64,000 nt of DNA. Origin: Hetaerina americana (lineage: Eukaryota > Arthropoda > Insecta > Odonata > Calopterygidae). The stretch is taken from NCBI GenBank assembly GCA_022747635.1, contig JAKTNV010000001.1:42773446-42837445 (forward strand), given 5' to 3'. The position numbers were made by a program, and so were the translations under genes. The notes beneath the pieces are model-generated. The model was given only the letters and a program-made list of their open reading frames with translations. It made no database searches and was not told where the DNA came from. This document shows positions 1 through 13,248 of this stretch, in pieces; the stretch's first letter is position 1, and the number at the start of each line of letters is the position of its first letter.

Positions 1-1500
1 TATGACAAAACCAAAATTTAAAATAGCAGTGACATCTGCAGATTCTCCAAAAATTTTGGCGCTTGCTTTTCCATGGAAATAATTAAAGACTAATTCATAA
101 TTCGTATAAAGATGATGTTACTTAGTTCATCCCCAAGACAGCATGTAAACGTCCATTCTACGAGCCTGGAGTCGTTATTTGTCAACAAAACATGTACGGA
201 AAAAACCAAAACTTAAGAAAAAGAAACCCCATAATAAGCTATCGGGAGCAACCAAGGAGTGTCAGAAACGATAACAAGAGCACGCAGCTGCAGATAATTC
301 CCAGCCTCCACTCAAGGAGTAGTTATTCCTTTCCTTTCTCTTCCTTCACTTTCATATGTTTCCCTTCTCGTACATCACTACTTCTCCATCTCCCTTTTTC
401 TCTTTTTCTTTTTTCAACCACGTTCCTCTCCGCTAGGGTCCATGCACCCTTGAGAATTTCCTCAAAACCCCTCTCGCCCGTGAAGCCCCCCCCATATCCA
501 GCTCTCGGCCTGGTGCGGGGCTGCATAGCATTTTCCTCGAATTCCAATTTCCTGGAAAGTTTTCCAGCTCTGGACCAGCGGCTCAGTGAGCATTTTATCT
601 TAGCGCATGTATTTATTATTTACACAGAAAACTGGAAGCGAGTTTGATAAATGTCCGTTTCTCATTTTTTTATGAGGTAAAGCAAGACGTCAAGGGAGAT
701 GGACACCCGGAGATGTCTTTGATACCACTGCAGCGCTTCATGATTGATTACTTTACCATTTGTACGTGCAATCCTATATGGACAGTTGTCCCTTCGGAAT
801 AGTGACCGCTGACTAAACGAGTTCGGGCACAGTGCTCATGTCCACACTTTTTTCGGAGAAATGTTTGGCAATTCCGAGAACTAAAAGATTCCCAGAGGGT
901 GTATGAAAGTGACTAAAAGGTTCATCGTAATAAACGCAATTCTGTGCCTTCACAGTAGCTGAACACCTTGGCAAAAATATAACTCCAATCCATTTTTTCT
1001 GGAGAAAAATCGACGGTATGGCACAACCACATTTCTTTGGTGCTTACCCAGGTGCGTGAAAGGAGCCCTAACCTTTACAATACAATTGAAACGAAGAACT
1101 GCTATTTAAAAATGAGCTTCAAAATCACTATCATTATATATTCAGTGTGTGGCTCTTTCTTGCCGTAATTTTATTTTTATGAACATTAATGAAACCATCA
1201 TTGTCACAAGCAAGATAATAAGTAAACTGAAACGGAATAAAACACTCATTAGGTTGTTTATCATGCGTGTATTCTACAATACAATAGTTTAACGATAGTT
1301 ATTATTCTCCCGATCCTTGAAATGTTGTCGTCTAATGATTGATCCAAACGAAATATCTCTGACATGTAAATATTTTTCAGTCTTCAAGCATCAAGAAATT
1401 TCTTTTTCACAGCAATAAGTAAAAAAAATAAGAAATGATATTTTAACACATGCGTTAAAGAAAACTTTGGCATGTAGGGTAGTTTTCTATTGCTCGGAAA
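1..1500. other. AT-rich DNA, no gene recognised
   Basis: I see no recognisable coding, RNA or repeat signal here apart from a short GC-richer patch at about 420-580. Two overlapping open frames on opposite strands at 192-647 have biased, low-complexity composition and match nothing I know. Confidence 0.5.
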
Positions 1501-1502
1501 GC

Positions 1503-1860
1503 TTGGCCGTTGAAGCAAGATGGTAGGCGTTGATTGGATGCTTTTTAGATTTGGTCATAGAGGAGAATGAAAAAGGTAAAGTGGACGAGGAGCAAATCAA
1601 ATGCAAAAGTACTAGGCGTAGTGGGGGGAGGAGAGGGTTGCTGGAAGAAAACCAAATGTAGGAAAGATTGATGCGTGCTATACTGAATGGGGATGAAATC
1701 CTGAAGATTTGGATAGGTAAGAGGACGTTGGGTAAGCGAGGTAGGGGTAGAAAAAGCAGAGGCATGTTAGACGTAATGAAGAGGGAAAGATTATTTACGG
1801 AACAGTTTAATGTGTCGTGGGGCGTTAGGTTTCCCAGCTGGTTAATTGCCTTTACTAGAC
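1503..1860 (+). pseudogene. LINE 3' fragment (C-terminal part of the polyprotein)
   Basis: Remnant of a non-LTR retrotransposon, covering only the region downstream of the reverse transcriptase. Translation from about 1503 gives AWPLKQDGRR, then RRMKKVKWT with VLGVVG about 11 residues further on. After a frameshift near 1665 it gives ILNGDEILKIWIGKR and KRGRGRKSRGMLDVMK. This is the usual C-terminal order in arthropod endonuclease/RT LINEs (EAFEMW, then KVxWT, then the LRGDxLL and GKRGRGRPR blocks). It runs parallel to the corresponding part of the minus-strand LINE at 30.1-30.65 kb, so the two belong to the same or a sister family. At least three stops and one frameshift interrupt it, and the endonuclease and RT domains are absent. 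It is a 5'-truncated dead copy. Confidence 0.8.
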
Positions 1861-1869
1861 ACCACAATC

Positions 1870-4800
1870 GTTTTTCTTTTTATAATTAACATCAAAATAC
1901 AAAATAATATCCGTGCTACTGTTACTTCTACAAATTATAATATATTTTTCTTTTCCATTCGAGAGTGGTTTATATCATGACAAGACTGTTCAATACCAAT
2001 TGCTTAATTCCCCGGTCACTTTACGATTCCCCGGTCCTACGCTTTATGGGTCCTATTTTGCTAATTATAAATATAAAATGCCATATCCCCATTCATTTCG
2101 TTTTTTATGAGAAAATCTCAATTCCAATCAAGCGCAGGAAGAGATGTCATCGTCATTTCGGTCATAATGATTCGGGAGGCCAAAAGGCGTGTACCCCCCC
2201 TGAAATCACAAAGACTAGGATGTAAACTTGGTCCAGAGGTCCATGGCTTAGTCTCTGGGTCCTTCAAAAGTCTGCCTTCAACTTGTAGTCTGCTGCTTTG
2301 AATGCGTAGTAACCCAGCGTAGTGAATCAAAAACCTTGTCCCCCGAACGATCTGCATATACTAGTTTTAATCTCGTAGTTTTTATGTCAAATAAAATGAT
2401 AGTCAAGTCAATATTATCTCAACCACCTTCTGGTTGTTTTCAATAGAATATTATATGCTACATTCATCCACTAACGAGCAACCAACGAAAGAATCAAAGG
2501 ATACGTAAATAATTGCATAAAATTATTAGTCGAATTTAAAATGATGAAAGAGCTGTTTAGGATTTGGTTCTAGTAACGACTCCCGAAAATTTGAAAAGTA
2601 ATCAGAGTAAATATTTCAACGTTTGTCTATTACAAATATTGAGATACCACTGAGATTGGAGTTTCAAAAAAGCTTGCCTGAAATAAGTCGTATAAAATAT
2701 TATTTCTCACTAGACTTCCATGCATAAGATTCTCCTTATGATATTATGTAGGAGAGATATTATAAAATGTCTAATAATACAATATATTTTGCAATTAATG
2801 TGTAATAGGGAAATATTAGAAATGAAAATTATGGATTTAAAATTTTATGATAAAGTATTAAGTATAATATTTTACCGAGTCTGAGGTTTTGACAAGCAAA
2901 TGAAAAATTAAATTTCATATCAATCAGTGCCACTTCCTGTTAGTCAGCTTATTATTTAATCTCAAAAGTTTGTAAAAGAAAGTAAAGCATGCAAAAATCT
3001 ATTCCTCAGGTTATTTCTATCAAACTTGCTGTAAAATGGTCTGACGAAATGCATTCACACTAACACGCTTATTTACAAATTCACAAGCAAGCGATAAATG
3101 CAATCAATAAGTGCATTCAAATGCGTTGTGCGACCTCTATATAGTAGGTCAACTTTCGTTATAACCCTGACACTGATATTTTCATGTCTCTTCAATGCAC
3201 GGAGAGATTAAAAACAGAATCTCCGCTGGCCAAAATTTTTTCAAGCTTAGCAAAAATATGCCAATTCCAACTAAGTCTTCAATTTTTTGGTCTCTCAAAA
3301 AAGTCTGTCCCTCCAAAGAGCCTCTCAAGAAAGACGACAAAATAGTACATACTTATATTTGATGCTTAACTTTGTTCCCTTTGACTAAAGTAACATAATT
3401 ATAATATTTTCTGAAGTTCCTTTCAATTGTTGGTATTACTTTAAATTCGCTTTGTCAGATTTTTTTATGATATATTTTCTATGCACCTATTTGTATTCCT
3501 CTAGCATTTTAATAATGAGACAGACCTTTGACATTATTCCAGTCCTTATTATCATATCAAAATTTTTAAATTGCATTTTTTAAATCCACATTACATTTAT
3601 TCATATGGTTAGCCATTTAAAGCAACGAGAAGTTAATGATGATTTGATACAAAAATGCGTAAAACCAAAATTCCTTAGGTAAGCTAATATAATTGAACCT
3701 GGTGAATATTTTAACTAAATTCCTCATTTTGAATTATGCATGAGACAACTGAAAAGCTTTACCCGATGGCTGGTTATATGCCGATAGATATGATGTCAAG
3801 GGCTTCGAAAAATCTCGATAAGATTTATGACGCAACGACAAACCTTTAATTTGGAAGGACGCTATACTGAGTTAAAAGTGTTGGGTTTCCATTAATCATT
3901 TTTAATGGCCTGAAATGAATTAGGTTTAGCTAATAAATGAAATGCTTAAGTATGTGAAGAAATTGAGGACGTTAGTCAAGTTGCTTGAATCTGCTGCTTA
4001 TTCTTTCGGCTAGCAGTGCTCTAGTGATTGCAGTTACATGAAGTCAGAGCTGAGCACAAAACCCTTTTTCTCCTAACTTCTTATGTCATTCAGCAAATAT
4101 GAAATAAAAATTTGAAGGAACCCATTCAAATATGAAAAGCTCTCAACATCGAGTTGAACCTAACGTCCTTACTATTTGTATTTCAGAGGCTCACTTGTTA
4201 AAATATCCTAAATATACTAAAATCTAGGGCCATTTTGTTAATCCTCCAATATTACACTTGATTTATTTTTTATAATTGTGTGTTTGGTTTAAGGATTTCT
4301 CCTATCATTGATATTGATTTCCCTCTTTAAGTGTTTAGCCGTCTACTATCTTTTATTCCGTCCTCATTTATTTTCCTTATACATTATATAACCGATATAT
4401 GTATCACAATGGCTGAGGCTGAAAGCCCTCTCTGCTCAAATTCAGTTCGCCCCCTCAATTTCGCATGCTCACCCATATTAAAGCTTTGCACTAACCTTTG
4501 ACCTATTCTGCAAAACTCATTGCGCCATGACACTCCCGGGGTTTATGACGCCGTTGATTGCGAAATTTTCGTCATCTCCCATTGATAGCGTAGCATCAAT
4601 TCCGGTTGTTTTTCGCATGTCCTATTTTTAAAGTGATTATTAAGAGAAGGAAAACTACTTGGGACTGTCACGGAAACTTTCACAACTAGGCTAGGACGTC
4701 TTTTGACAATCCGCATGTAAACCTAGAAAATTACTCCTGGTTTTTATTGCTCAAAAACTTCCATGCAAGCATTTTATTTGACTTTGATTTCCTGCAAAAA

Positions 4801-5330
4801 TTATATAATTTTTCTATGAACCAGTTTAAGTCATAAAATATCGACAAAAAACTGGCTTGGACAAAATAAAATGATCGTTCTAAGAGTCACTGTTTTTCTT
4901 TTATGATTCATAATAAATTATCCCTATTATTAACATCTCCTTGCAATATTTATGCCAATAAAGTAGAGATAATTAATATACAATGGTTATAAATATGTTG
5001 CTCATACAAAGACCTTGTAGGAATATCATTTTCAATATTGTAGAGACATGTTTAATAATGATACAGAATTAATTGCATAAGTATATTTTCAAGAGAAATG
5101 AGTTTTCATTTTTTACTTGCTAGGAATATGGTCGTAAGGCAAAAGCTCAATCCATATAAAAACATTTTATATTGTTTATTTTTTTCTTTGGTTGCTAAAA
5201 TAAGAGGTAACTAAATATGAGCCAACATAACTAGCAAATTTTCAAGTGCCAATGTCTTTCTTGGATTACGGTCTGACGCTCTCGCGTATGCCCATAACTA
5301 GAATGAGCAGAGGGGCTATGGTTTACTAAC
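1870..5330. other. AT-rich DNA, no gene recognised
   Basis: No gene, RNA or element was identified. A less AT-rich patch at about 2100-2360 has overlapping open frames on both strands (for example 2118-2357 minus), but none resembles a known protein. Confidence 0.5.
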
Positions 5331-5334
5331 TCTC

Positions 5335-5962
5335 TTTTAGAGTTCCTCTGGGTTCCTTCCTTTCCCTTTCGGAGCAGCTAATTACACTCACGACCGCCCC
5401 CACGATTTCCTGCGACATTCCGTGCGAATTCCCTCCATCAATGCGCATTTAACCTTTCAGCACTTTTTATGAACCCTTCTCTCTCCTACCGTCCCTCTCC
5501 TTCACTATGTCTCCTAGGACTATCTTGTTTCCTCTTCATTACCCCTTCCTCATGCCTTCCCTTTACATTTCCCTCCCCATCCCCAGCCTAACTCCACGCT
5601 CCCATTACGCTGCCTCTAGATTCCCGCCTAACCATCCTTACGCACTCCTGCACACTAGTAGAGACCGTTGCTTGGGTGGAGGGTGTCAGGTGATTTTCCG
5701 AGCGAATTCATTCACAAAGAATAGTCCCGGTTTGGGGTTCCGCGCCTTCCCACCTATGCCGATCCGCACTCCGGGGTCGGAAAAGCGGGGAGAAAAAGGT
5801 GAGGGGTGGGCGAGGCAAGGGATGGGAGTCTTTCAATCCCAAAAACCTAACGGGTTATCGCCTTCAGACCGCAGCTCGACTGCCATCATCCTGAATGATG
5901 ATGCCTTCTCTACCTTGCCTTCCTTACCTCCGAGGATTGGCACCAACTATTTTATTTTTTAA
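5335..5962. other. GC-richer island with pyrimidine-rich plus strand
   Basis: Base composition rises sharply against the flanks, with C/T-rich plus-strand sequence at about 5460-5620 and scattered CpG. An ATG-initiated open frame at 5507-5962 (151 codons) follows this composition and is Pro/Ser-rich at its start. I recognise no domain, so I do not call it a gene. A regulatory island or unmethylated CpG patch is a reasonable alternative. Confidence 0.35.
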
Positions 5963-8190
5963 AAGTTAAATATCGTGACTCTCGAAATGTGAGCTTTCGC
6001 ACTGAGCATTGCGTCAGTTGATGTTAATAGAAATAATTAGGCAAAACTAAAAATAAAAATTCAGCATTATTTCATAAATTCAATTCCTACGATACTTTGA
6101 AAGATTAATAATCTGTGCGAGAGTGCTGAATTTTTAATAATTATTTCAAATCCACCTGACCAACTACCAAAAATTTTATTCCCATAGTCCTCCTAGGACT
6201 ACCTAGGACTAATGGTTGAAAACTAAATTCATTTCAGAGTGAAATATTTTTAAAGACTACATCTATTATAATTAATCATATTTTCTTTTATCCTGTCGCT
6301 TATTTCTTGGAATGATGGGCTGCATAAACTAATAGGTATTTTTTTAATATCCAAGGCGGGTATTGGCCAACAAAGTGTTGGTAAATCCCAAATGAAACGG
6401 ATAATTTCAGATATCCTCCTTAATTAAGTGTCATCTGTCAAACGTTTTCGAGAAAGCGTTTCCAATCCACTAGGACAGAAGAAAAATTCAAACTTTACTC
6501 TAGTTGCAGCCATGTGGTGGTATTTTTTAAAGTGAAAATTTGAAACTGAAGTGCACTGGAACTGAAAACTGGAAAAATCTACGGGTCAAGCATCATGTCA
6601 CCACGTGCCTCCCTCCCTTTCGCTCCCCACCGCCGCTATTTCCAACCGCACGAAGGTTTCCATAGTCCCGATTTTTGATGAGTCAACATTGGAGAAAATT
6701 TTTCTGCACTGTTTCAGAATATCCAACAGTATCATGAGCAAAATTTATTTCCCTAGTTACTTTCTTTTTCCATTCCTTCATATCCAATCGTGTCCCTGAC
6801 TTTCAAAATTATTTGTTATCAAAAATGAAAATTTTTTCTTCCTTGTTACCCTTAAGAAAATGATACCCAAAATACCTACTCTTTTTTCTATAATACGTTT
6901 AAAACGCTAATCCAAGCATTAATATGCTGTACGCATTTGAGTACAACAAATATGTCTCCATTTCATATGGGTTTCATGAAACTTTTACTTTTTCATTTTT
7001 AGTAGAAAAGTTACAAAGGTTCAACAAGTTGAAGGAGATATTTGCAAAGGTTTGCTCCATTTTCTTCAACATTAAATAATTCGTACGCATGATTGCTGCG
7101 ATGAGCTTATATGAGGTCCTGGTGGATAAAGAGATATCGATAAATATAAACGGTTTCGCATAAAAGTTACATAATTACAACTCACATCGTGAGATGATTT
7201 CCCTGACCTTTTATGTTTATGTGACCGCGCCCCCCACTGGGAAATTTAGAAATGCGCTCTGAGGAAAAATTGTGAGGAAAGAAAAATTCACGAAAAGCAT
7301 TACTTTAATATTTTAGGTGAAATATCATTTTCGATTAAAAACTTAAAATCTGATTTTCGTGACACAATTTTTATCTGTTTAATGATGATAACAGCAGTGA
7401 CAGTCTTTTACGGATTTACTTCCCACTAGGTGAGTGAAGTACGTATTAATTTCAATTCTAAGGGAATATACATGTATTAATTCCATGAAACTTCTCCATT
7501 TATTTTTTTCAAAGAGAAATTAGAGTTGTAAAGTTGGTTTATGCTCCATGATTAGATCATGAATTTCAATAAACGTCAATAACTACTAGGCTAAAATGTA
7601 AATTTGCAGCTTGCTAATGTGATTTATCCCTATCTGATGGGATATACAAAAAGGAAGTCTCCGAAATGACCTCGAGTAAAATTAGGAGTTCAACTATAAT
7701 ATGGCTAATAAGTAATTTATTTTTTAATGCACCATAAACTAAGTAAATTCCATCATATTTTTATCAGGGCTACAGTTCTTAGAGCGACATCAGGTACAAT
7801 ATATTTTGACATGTAATTCAATACAGATGCGTAAATTCCAAAATGGCTCCTGAGACTGTTATTTTTGATTTTTTATGTCAAAGATTATTAAATAATCCTT
7901 ACCCGATGTGCAACTGTACTGAATCAACGTACTTACAAATCTGAACGCGAGGGTGTTTCATGAGCGAAAAATTTCAGTAAATAAGTCAGGTATCTAAGTT
8001 TCAATGAACCGCCTCCACTTGCTATATTCTACGGAACTAATGAATAAAAGTTGGACTTTATTAGAGATAAATTTTTTAGCTGTACTCGTGTAACCGATTT
8101 ACTAAACCTGATGAATAGTTAGCGAGCGGGGGGAGTTGAGTGATAAAAGTTGTAAACTGAGATAGTGCACCGGCGAACTGAGATTTTCTT
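5963..8190. other. AT-rich DNA, no gene recognised
   Basis: No recognisable feature was found. A short perfect direct repeat (ctaggacta, two copies in tandem) lies near 6190-6210. Confidence 0.45.
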
Positions 8191-8194
8191 TTAG

Positions 8195-8670
8195 AAATGA
8201 AGAAGCTAAGCGAGGGCGCAGACCGTGTCTTCCATTAGCGATTTGTTTCCTTTCCTGAAACTGACCGACGTACCTCCCCCTTAGAGGAAGCACCGAGAAA
8301 GGTGGCTTCCGGGAAACGGTAAGTGCCTTGCGCGCTGCAGGTACAGACATTGAATAGATTCCCTGAATTGCGTAGATTCTACGCATAAAGTTCTCCGTAA
8401 GCCATCTTTTTCGGATCCAGGATCGAAAGTTCGTTTATACCTATCCCCGCAACTCCCTCGAATCCTCTTCTTTTTAGCGATACTATCATCCGCTTTCCCC
8501 CTTAAACCTTCCCCTCGAAGGGAAAACGAAAAGAACGATCCCCCAACAACCAGTTTCTCATTTTCTCGTTCTATTTCCCTCAATCCCACTCATCACCTCT
8601 CGATCCCTTCCTCCCTCTTCGGTCTCCCCAATTTCTCTTTTCACGCTCTCCGCCCAACGGTGGCTTTTTC
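8195..8670. other. GC-richer island, unassigned
   Basis: This CpG-containing segment carries two overlapping minus-strand open frames (8102-8386 and 8281-8589) with no recognisable domain. It contains TTCCGGGAA at 8307-8315, which fits the STAT consensus TTCnnnGAA. That is a short match and could be chance. The segment may be regulatory. Confidence 0.3.
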
Positions 8671-8674
8671 CGAC

Positions 8675-10295
8675 CCAGATATCCCTTTCATACAGATAAA
8701 TATACTTTTACAAGCACGAATATTCCTGCGATAAGTAATTTAAGAAGATTCATGAGATTTTTAAGATTACTAGCTATTTTTATCAAGTATTTTCTGTTAA
8801 ATACCATCAAATACTTTCTTATTCCCACTCTCGATCTCACTCTCCACGGCTACTCCAAGTTTGAATATGCAGTCTTCAAACATCGTTACTCTTGCACCTA
8901 CGACACGTTTGAAGAGCTACTAGACGGAAATCCCAGGGATCAATATTCCTCAACACCCAACATCGAAGGGTAAGAGAGAAAATTAATAAAGAAGGAAATA
9001 ACAAAAATAAGAGCTGCCTTGAAAACCACCAAATAAACATTCTTAAAGAACGTAAAAATAGTGAATTTATAGTATTGGAAATTTGCCCTAAAGAAACACT
9101 CCCGAATACAAGAAAACGCATATTTTTTAAAACCTCTTGGCAAATAAATTTCACGCAATGACTTGATGTCAATAATTATTTGCGCATTCACAAAAAATAT
9201 ATTTTACACGTTCAACTTCACAATATATAACGTCATAACTGGCCACTACTGCCCTTTTCTGCTCGTTTTGAACTTGAGGGAAATATTGCAACAACGAAAT
9301 GAGTGCTGCTAAGTGTCACAGCGTACCTATTGCACTTAAATTTTTTTAAATTGACAACTTTTAATTACTACCCCTGGAATCATTTAAATATCCAGCATGG
9401 TTCTATTCGGGATGGAATGTCAGTCAAGCGGACAAGCTTAATATACATTTTCGATAAGACTTGTATTACGCTCTTCCGAACTAACGAAAGACCATGGATA
9501 GATTCTTGAAGTTGATATTGAACAAAAAATCATGAACGTAAATTTAAGAGTGCGAAATTTGGTTATTGATTTGGGATGATGGTCTTTCCACGATACAACA
9601 AAACCATCAACATTGTCAACAAAGCTACGAAACCCAGTAGTAAAATTATTATAAAATTTAGGAGTAATTGAATTATCGGCATCAGAGAACACTTCAATTC
9701 AGAATTAAGAATTTTAAAGCCCTTTAAGAAGCCACCTCCACAAAATACAGACTATTTAATATTTCACAGACGAATATATCAATGAAAATCAAGAGCAATG
9801 AAACAGGAGGCCTTTGGAATAATTATAAAACGTAGAAATATAACTTAGTGAAAGGAGAATTCAAAAGAGCATTGCTGTTGCCATGAGAGCGAAATATACT
9901 GCTGTTGAGTGGGATTTACATGTAAATGAACTGACATGGATGGACAAAATTTCACCGAAATAAAAATGCTGGTAAATCATATCAAAATCGCAAAATCGCT
10001 TCCACCTTCTCAATTCTCAGCAACTATATCTTTGAAATATTCGTCAGGAAAATACAAAATTAATAATTCAAATATAGGTTTTCTTACTCAAAGTGGTGCA
10101 AAAATGCAAAATATAATTTATTATATATTCCACAAATAAACGACACTATAATTTGTTAAAACTTTATGTAGTGACCTTTCCTCAATAAATAATATAACTT
10201 GAAAGGAATTAATGACTTGGCACTCATTTGAATGATGTTTTACCCTTGTCCTACCAATCCAAGTTATTTCTCAACAAACCCCCAATGGTTTTTCG
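8675..10295. other. AT-rich DNA, no gene recognised
   Basis: Several short open frames occur on both strands (8752-8973 plus; 8876-9191 and 9438-9692 minus). None resembles a known family convincingly. Confidence 0.4.
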
Positions 10296-10299
10296 AATT

Positions 10300-10925
10300 A
10301 AAATACTTTACGGCGCGGCCCTTCCCTGCTGCTGTTTGTCGTTTTAGACGAGGCTACAGCAGTAATTCGCGTCCTGCAATTGAGGCGTTTATCCGTCCAT
10401 CTCTCACGTGCAATTTCTCCTCGCATTACCCCGGATTCGCCACGCGGCCCTTCTACTCCATCGTCCTCTTTCCTCGCACTCCAAAACCATCTCTTCCCTC
10501 AATTCTCCCACGCCCCAGCCAATCTTTTGCCCCGATCCCCCCGTCCCTGCTCACGACCCACGCGGCCCCCTCCCCTCCTTGCTCCCGCTTCCTCCCTCGA
10601 GAGCACGTGAATGACCTACACTCAACGCGCGCCGTCGGGAAGGGAAAAATAAAAAATGCCCCAACAACCCAGGCGTCAACCCGAACGCACGATCCCTTCC
10701 CGCTGAAGGAAGGAACCACCCTCGCTCGCCGCTTTTCTCCTGGGTTTCACTTCGTCGGCGCTGGGAGGTGAGGAGGGGTAAGGGGGTACACCTCTAGGTA
10801 ACGGAGGTTTGTGTCGAGAGGGAGCGTCGGTGGTATTTGTTCGGACATGAGTGCGTGAGAGTGGGGAGGGTGGATGAGGGGATGCCTCGGATGTTAGGGA
10901 AGGGATCGGGTAGGCTGTAAGGCGC
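10300..10925. other. CpG-rich island with a 179-codon open frame
   Basis: This is one of the most CpG-dense stretches in the window. It holds an ATG-initiated plus frame at 10232-10771 and overlapping shorter frames on both strands, which is expected in GC-rich low-complexity DNA. The predicted product is Pro/Ser/Arg-rich with no domain I recognise. Two CACGTG E-boxes occur at 10405-10410 and 10604-10609. The frame ends close to a donor-like GGGAG|GTGAGG at about 10768, so a first exon and promoter is possible but unproven. Confidence 0.3.
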
Positions 10926-10929
10926 CAAC

Positions 10930-13245
10930 CGAAATAATCTTTAAATGGTTGAGTTGCTTTGGGTTGATTCTCTCGGACTTAACATCATGGAACACCCATT
11001 GACCGAGCAAGATACTATATAATTTCCCACACGCTTTATTATATCCTATTGATTTCTGCGCCAAAGGGTCGTCTTTGGGATAAATTGGCAGGGCAAAAAG
11101 GGAAACGTAACTTCATTTATTTGGAAACTTTGACGTTCAAGTCGAATTGATAGGACAAAATGGGAAAATTACATGGTGTTTAATTTTATCAATTGATAGC
11201 TCTGAGTCAATTGGATAATTTGATTAATATTATTTAGACCAATGAATAATATTTTAATCGAGGAGACTTAACTATGAGGAAATTTGTATTCACTAAAAAT
11301 TAAACTATCATTATTTGTAAATATCGACGCTAAAAAATACATATTTGTTTGAAAATTACATTTTACCTACGCGATTTCAATAATTTACTTGATGGTTTGA
11401 TACTCAATGACAAAGGGTCAGCGAGAAAAAACATTTCGTTTGTACTATTATAAATGTCATTGCTTCATTTCATTATTTTACGATTCGAATAATAACTGAT
11501 TCATCATCGAGTGAGAAGTAATTTTTTTTAATACCTTTCTTCATCTCACACAAAATCTTCCATTTGATTAGTTGTTTTTTGGAAAAATTAATGCACACAC
11601 TTCCTTTTGTGAAAGCTATACATTCAAAGTAATAATCTCAATAATATATATCTAAGGAATAGAGGAAATCTGGGGAATAGAGGGCTTAGAGGAAAAACAG
11701 GCAAGGAATCCATTATAGACTAGGACTACTCTTTATACCACTTCATTAAATTCCTCTCTAATAAATACATAAATCACATTATGAAACCAAATTTTTAGCA
11801 TTATCGATCTGAAGATGAAAATTATTTAAGGCAAAGATGCATGAATTGACACAGCTCTTGAAGAGCCAAAGTTCTTTCCCTTGCGTGCTGCGCATGGTCT
11901 CCAAAAAAAACTGGCTAACCGGAAAGTAATAAAGTTCTGCCGGTTTCATCAACATGTTCTGAATACAAGATTATGGTAGTGATGCCAACAAAAAAAACTT
12001 TAGAACAAAGACTCCGGAACTACCAGCAGAAGCGAGAGAACAAATATGCGAGGGATATGCATAACGTCAGGCAGGCTAAGAATTTTGTAACTGGACTGCG
12101 AAACACGCAGTTCAGATGCTTCTTACTTAATCAAGAGATATTCATGGTTTTAACCCACTTTCTGACCTCGCTTGACTTTTTTCCAAATACGACCATATTG
12201 TCAAAACGTCTACTTCAAATGAGGCACAAAATCTTAATAACGCACCTCAACCATATTGTAATTTTTATTTTTAATTTGGTTCTTTTAATAGAAAAAATTT
12301 TCAAAGTAATTAAATTTTAAAAATTTTGCATCTTAGAACCTACTCGTACATCTCTTCCTTATCTAAGCAAGTGGAATTATATTGTGAAATATCAGCCATA
12401 ACGCAATGGTATCGCAACTTTGGTGATACACAAAACCAAGTACAGCGTGTTTATAATTTCCGGACGCTCAGTTTTTCCCGGCTTTGATACATTTTGAAAT
12501 GTACGTTGTTTAGAGAATGGTCCTCAGATACTGCTACATTTATTTTCTTTTAAGTCTTATAATTACCTTACATGCTATGAAATCATCGTATATGCTCATC
12601 TTAGTTTTGATGATGAGTAGATAGATTTCCATATAATTCATGATACTTGAAATTACTATGGTGATAAATTAAATTAATACTCATTTTTCTTACAGGTAAT
12701 CAACTATTTTATCACCGAAGCAGACCTTGCTTTAACGTAGCAAAAAGCACTTAGAGAGTGTAAGTTTTTGTAGCTACAAAAATGATTGTAATAACTGGCC
12801 GTGCTAGCTGATCAGCAGAAATAGTAATAATAACCAAGTATTGCAAAAAATAATATTTATTTAAAGGTTTAGAGGTGTCCATTATGAGAAAAAATAATTT
12901 TGAATAGTTAAATAAGAAAGACATTTTTTCTCCGTCCCTAATTACTTCTGCTACATATTAGTCAGACAGAGAAATCATTATTTAATCCATTGTCGATAAA
13001 TGAAAAATACGAACTGAAGAATCGAAATGTAAGTCCAACATGTCAAACATAGTGTGCTAAAAGGAGGCATGTTTCCATTTGGATGGAAACTGTGGTCTCT
13101 GCCCTCCTCACACCTCTATCCAATCAACATTCAAACACCGAAAACTAGCGCCTAGTATCCCCTTTTACACCTTACGACCCAAAACTCTTCATACGCGAGT
13201 CCGATTGAAAGCTAGACTTCGATACACTCCTGCCCATGAAAAAGA
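10930..13245. other. AT-rich DNA with one unassigned open frame
   Basis: The only notable item is an ATG frame at 11973-12320 on the plus strand (115 codons). Its first 50 residues are highly charged (Lys/Arg/Glu/Gln, helix-prone); the remainder is hydrophobic and AT-driven. I do not recognise it. Nothing else is supportable here. Confidence 0.35.
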
Positions 13246-13248
13246 ATA

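Noticed and set aside
9438..9692. Possible PLE RT fragment on the minus strand (FVDNVDGFVVSW resembles a YVDD box)
   Set aside because: Only one short resemblance, with no neighbouring RT blocks in order; too weak to call.
10232..10771. 179-codon plus frame as a host gene
   Set aside because: Composition-driven Pro/Ser/Arg-rich product in a CpG-rich island, with overlapping frames on both strands; no homology recognised. Kept only as an island.
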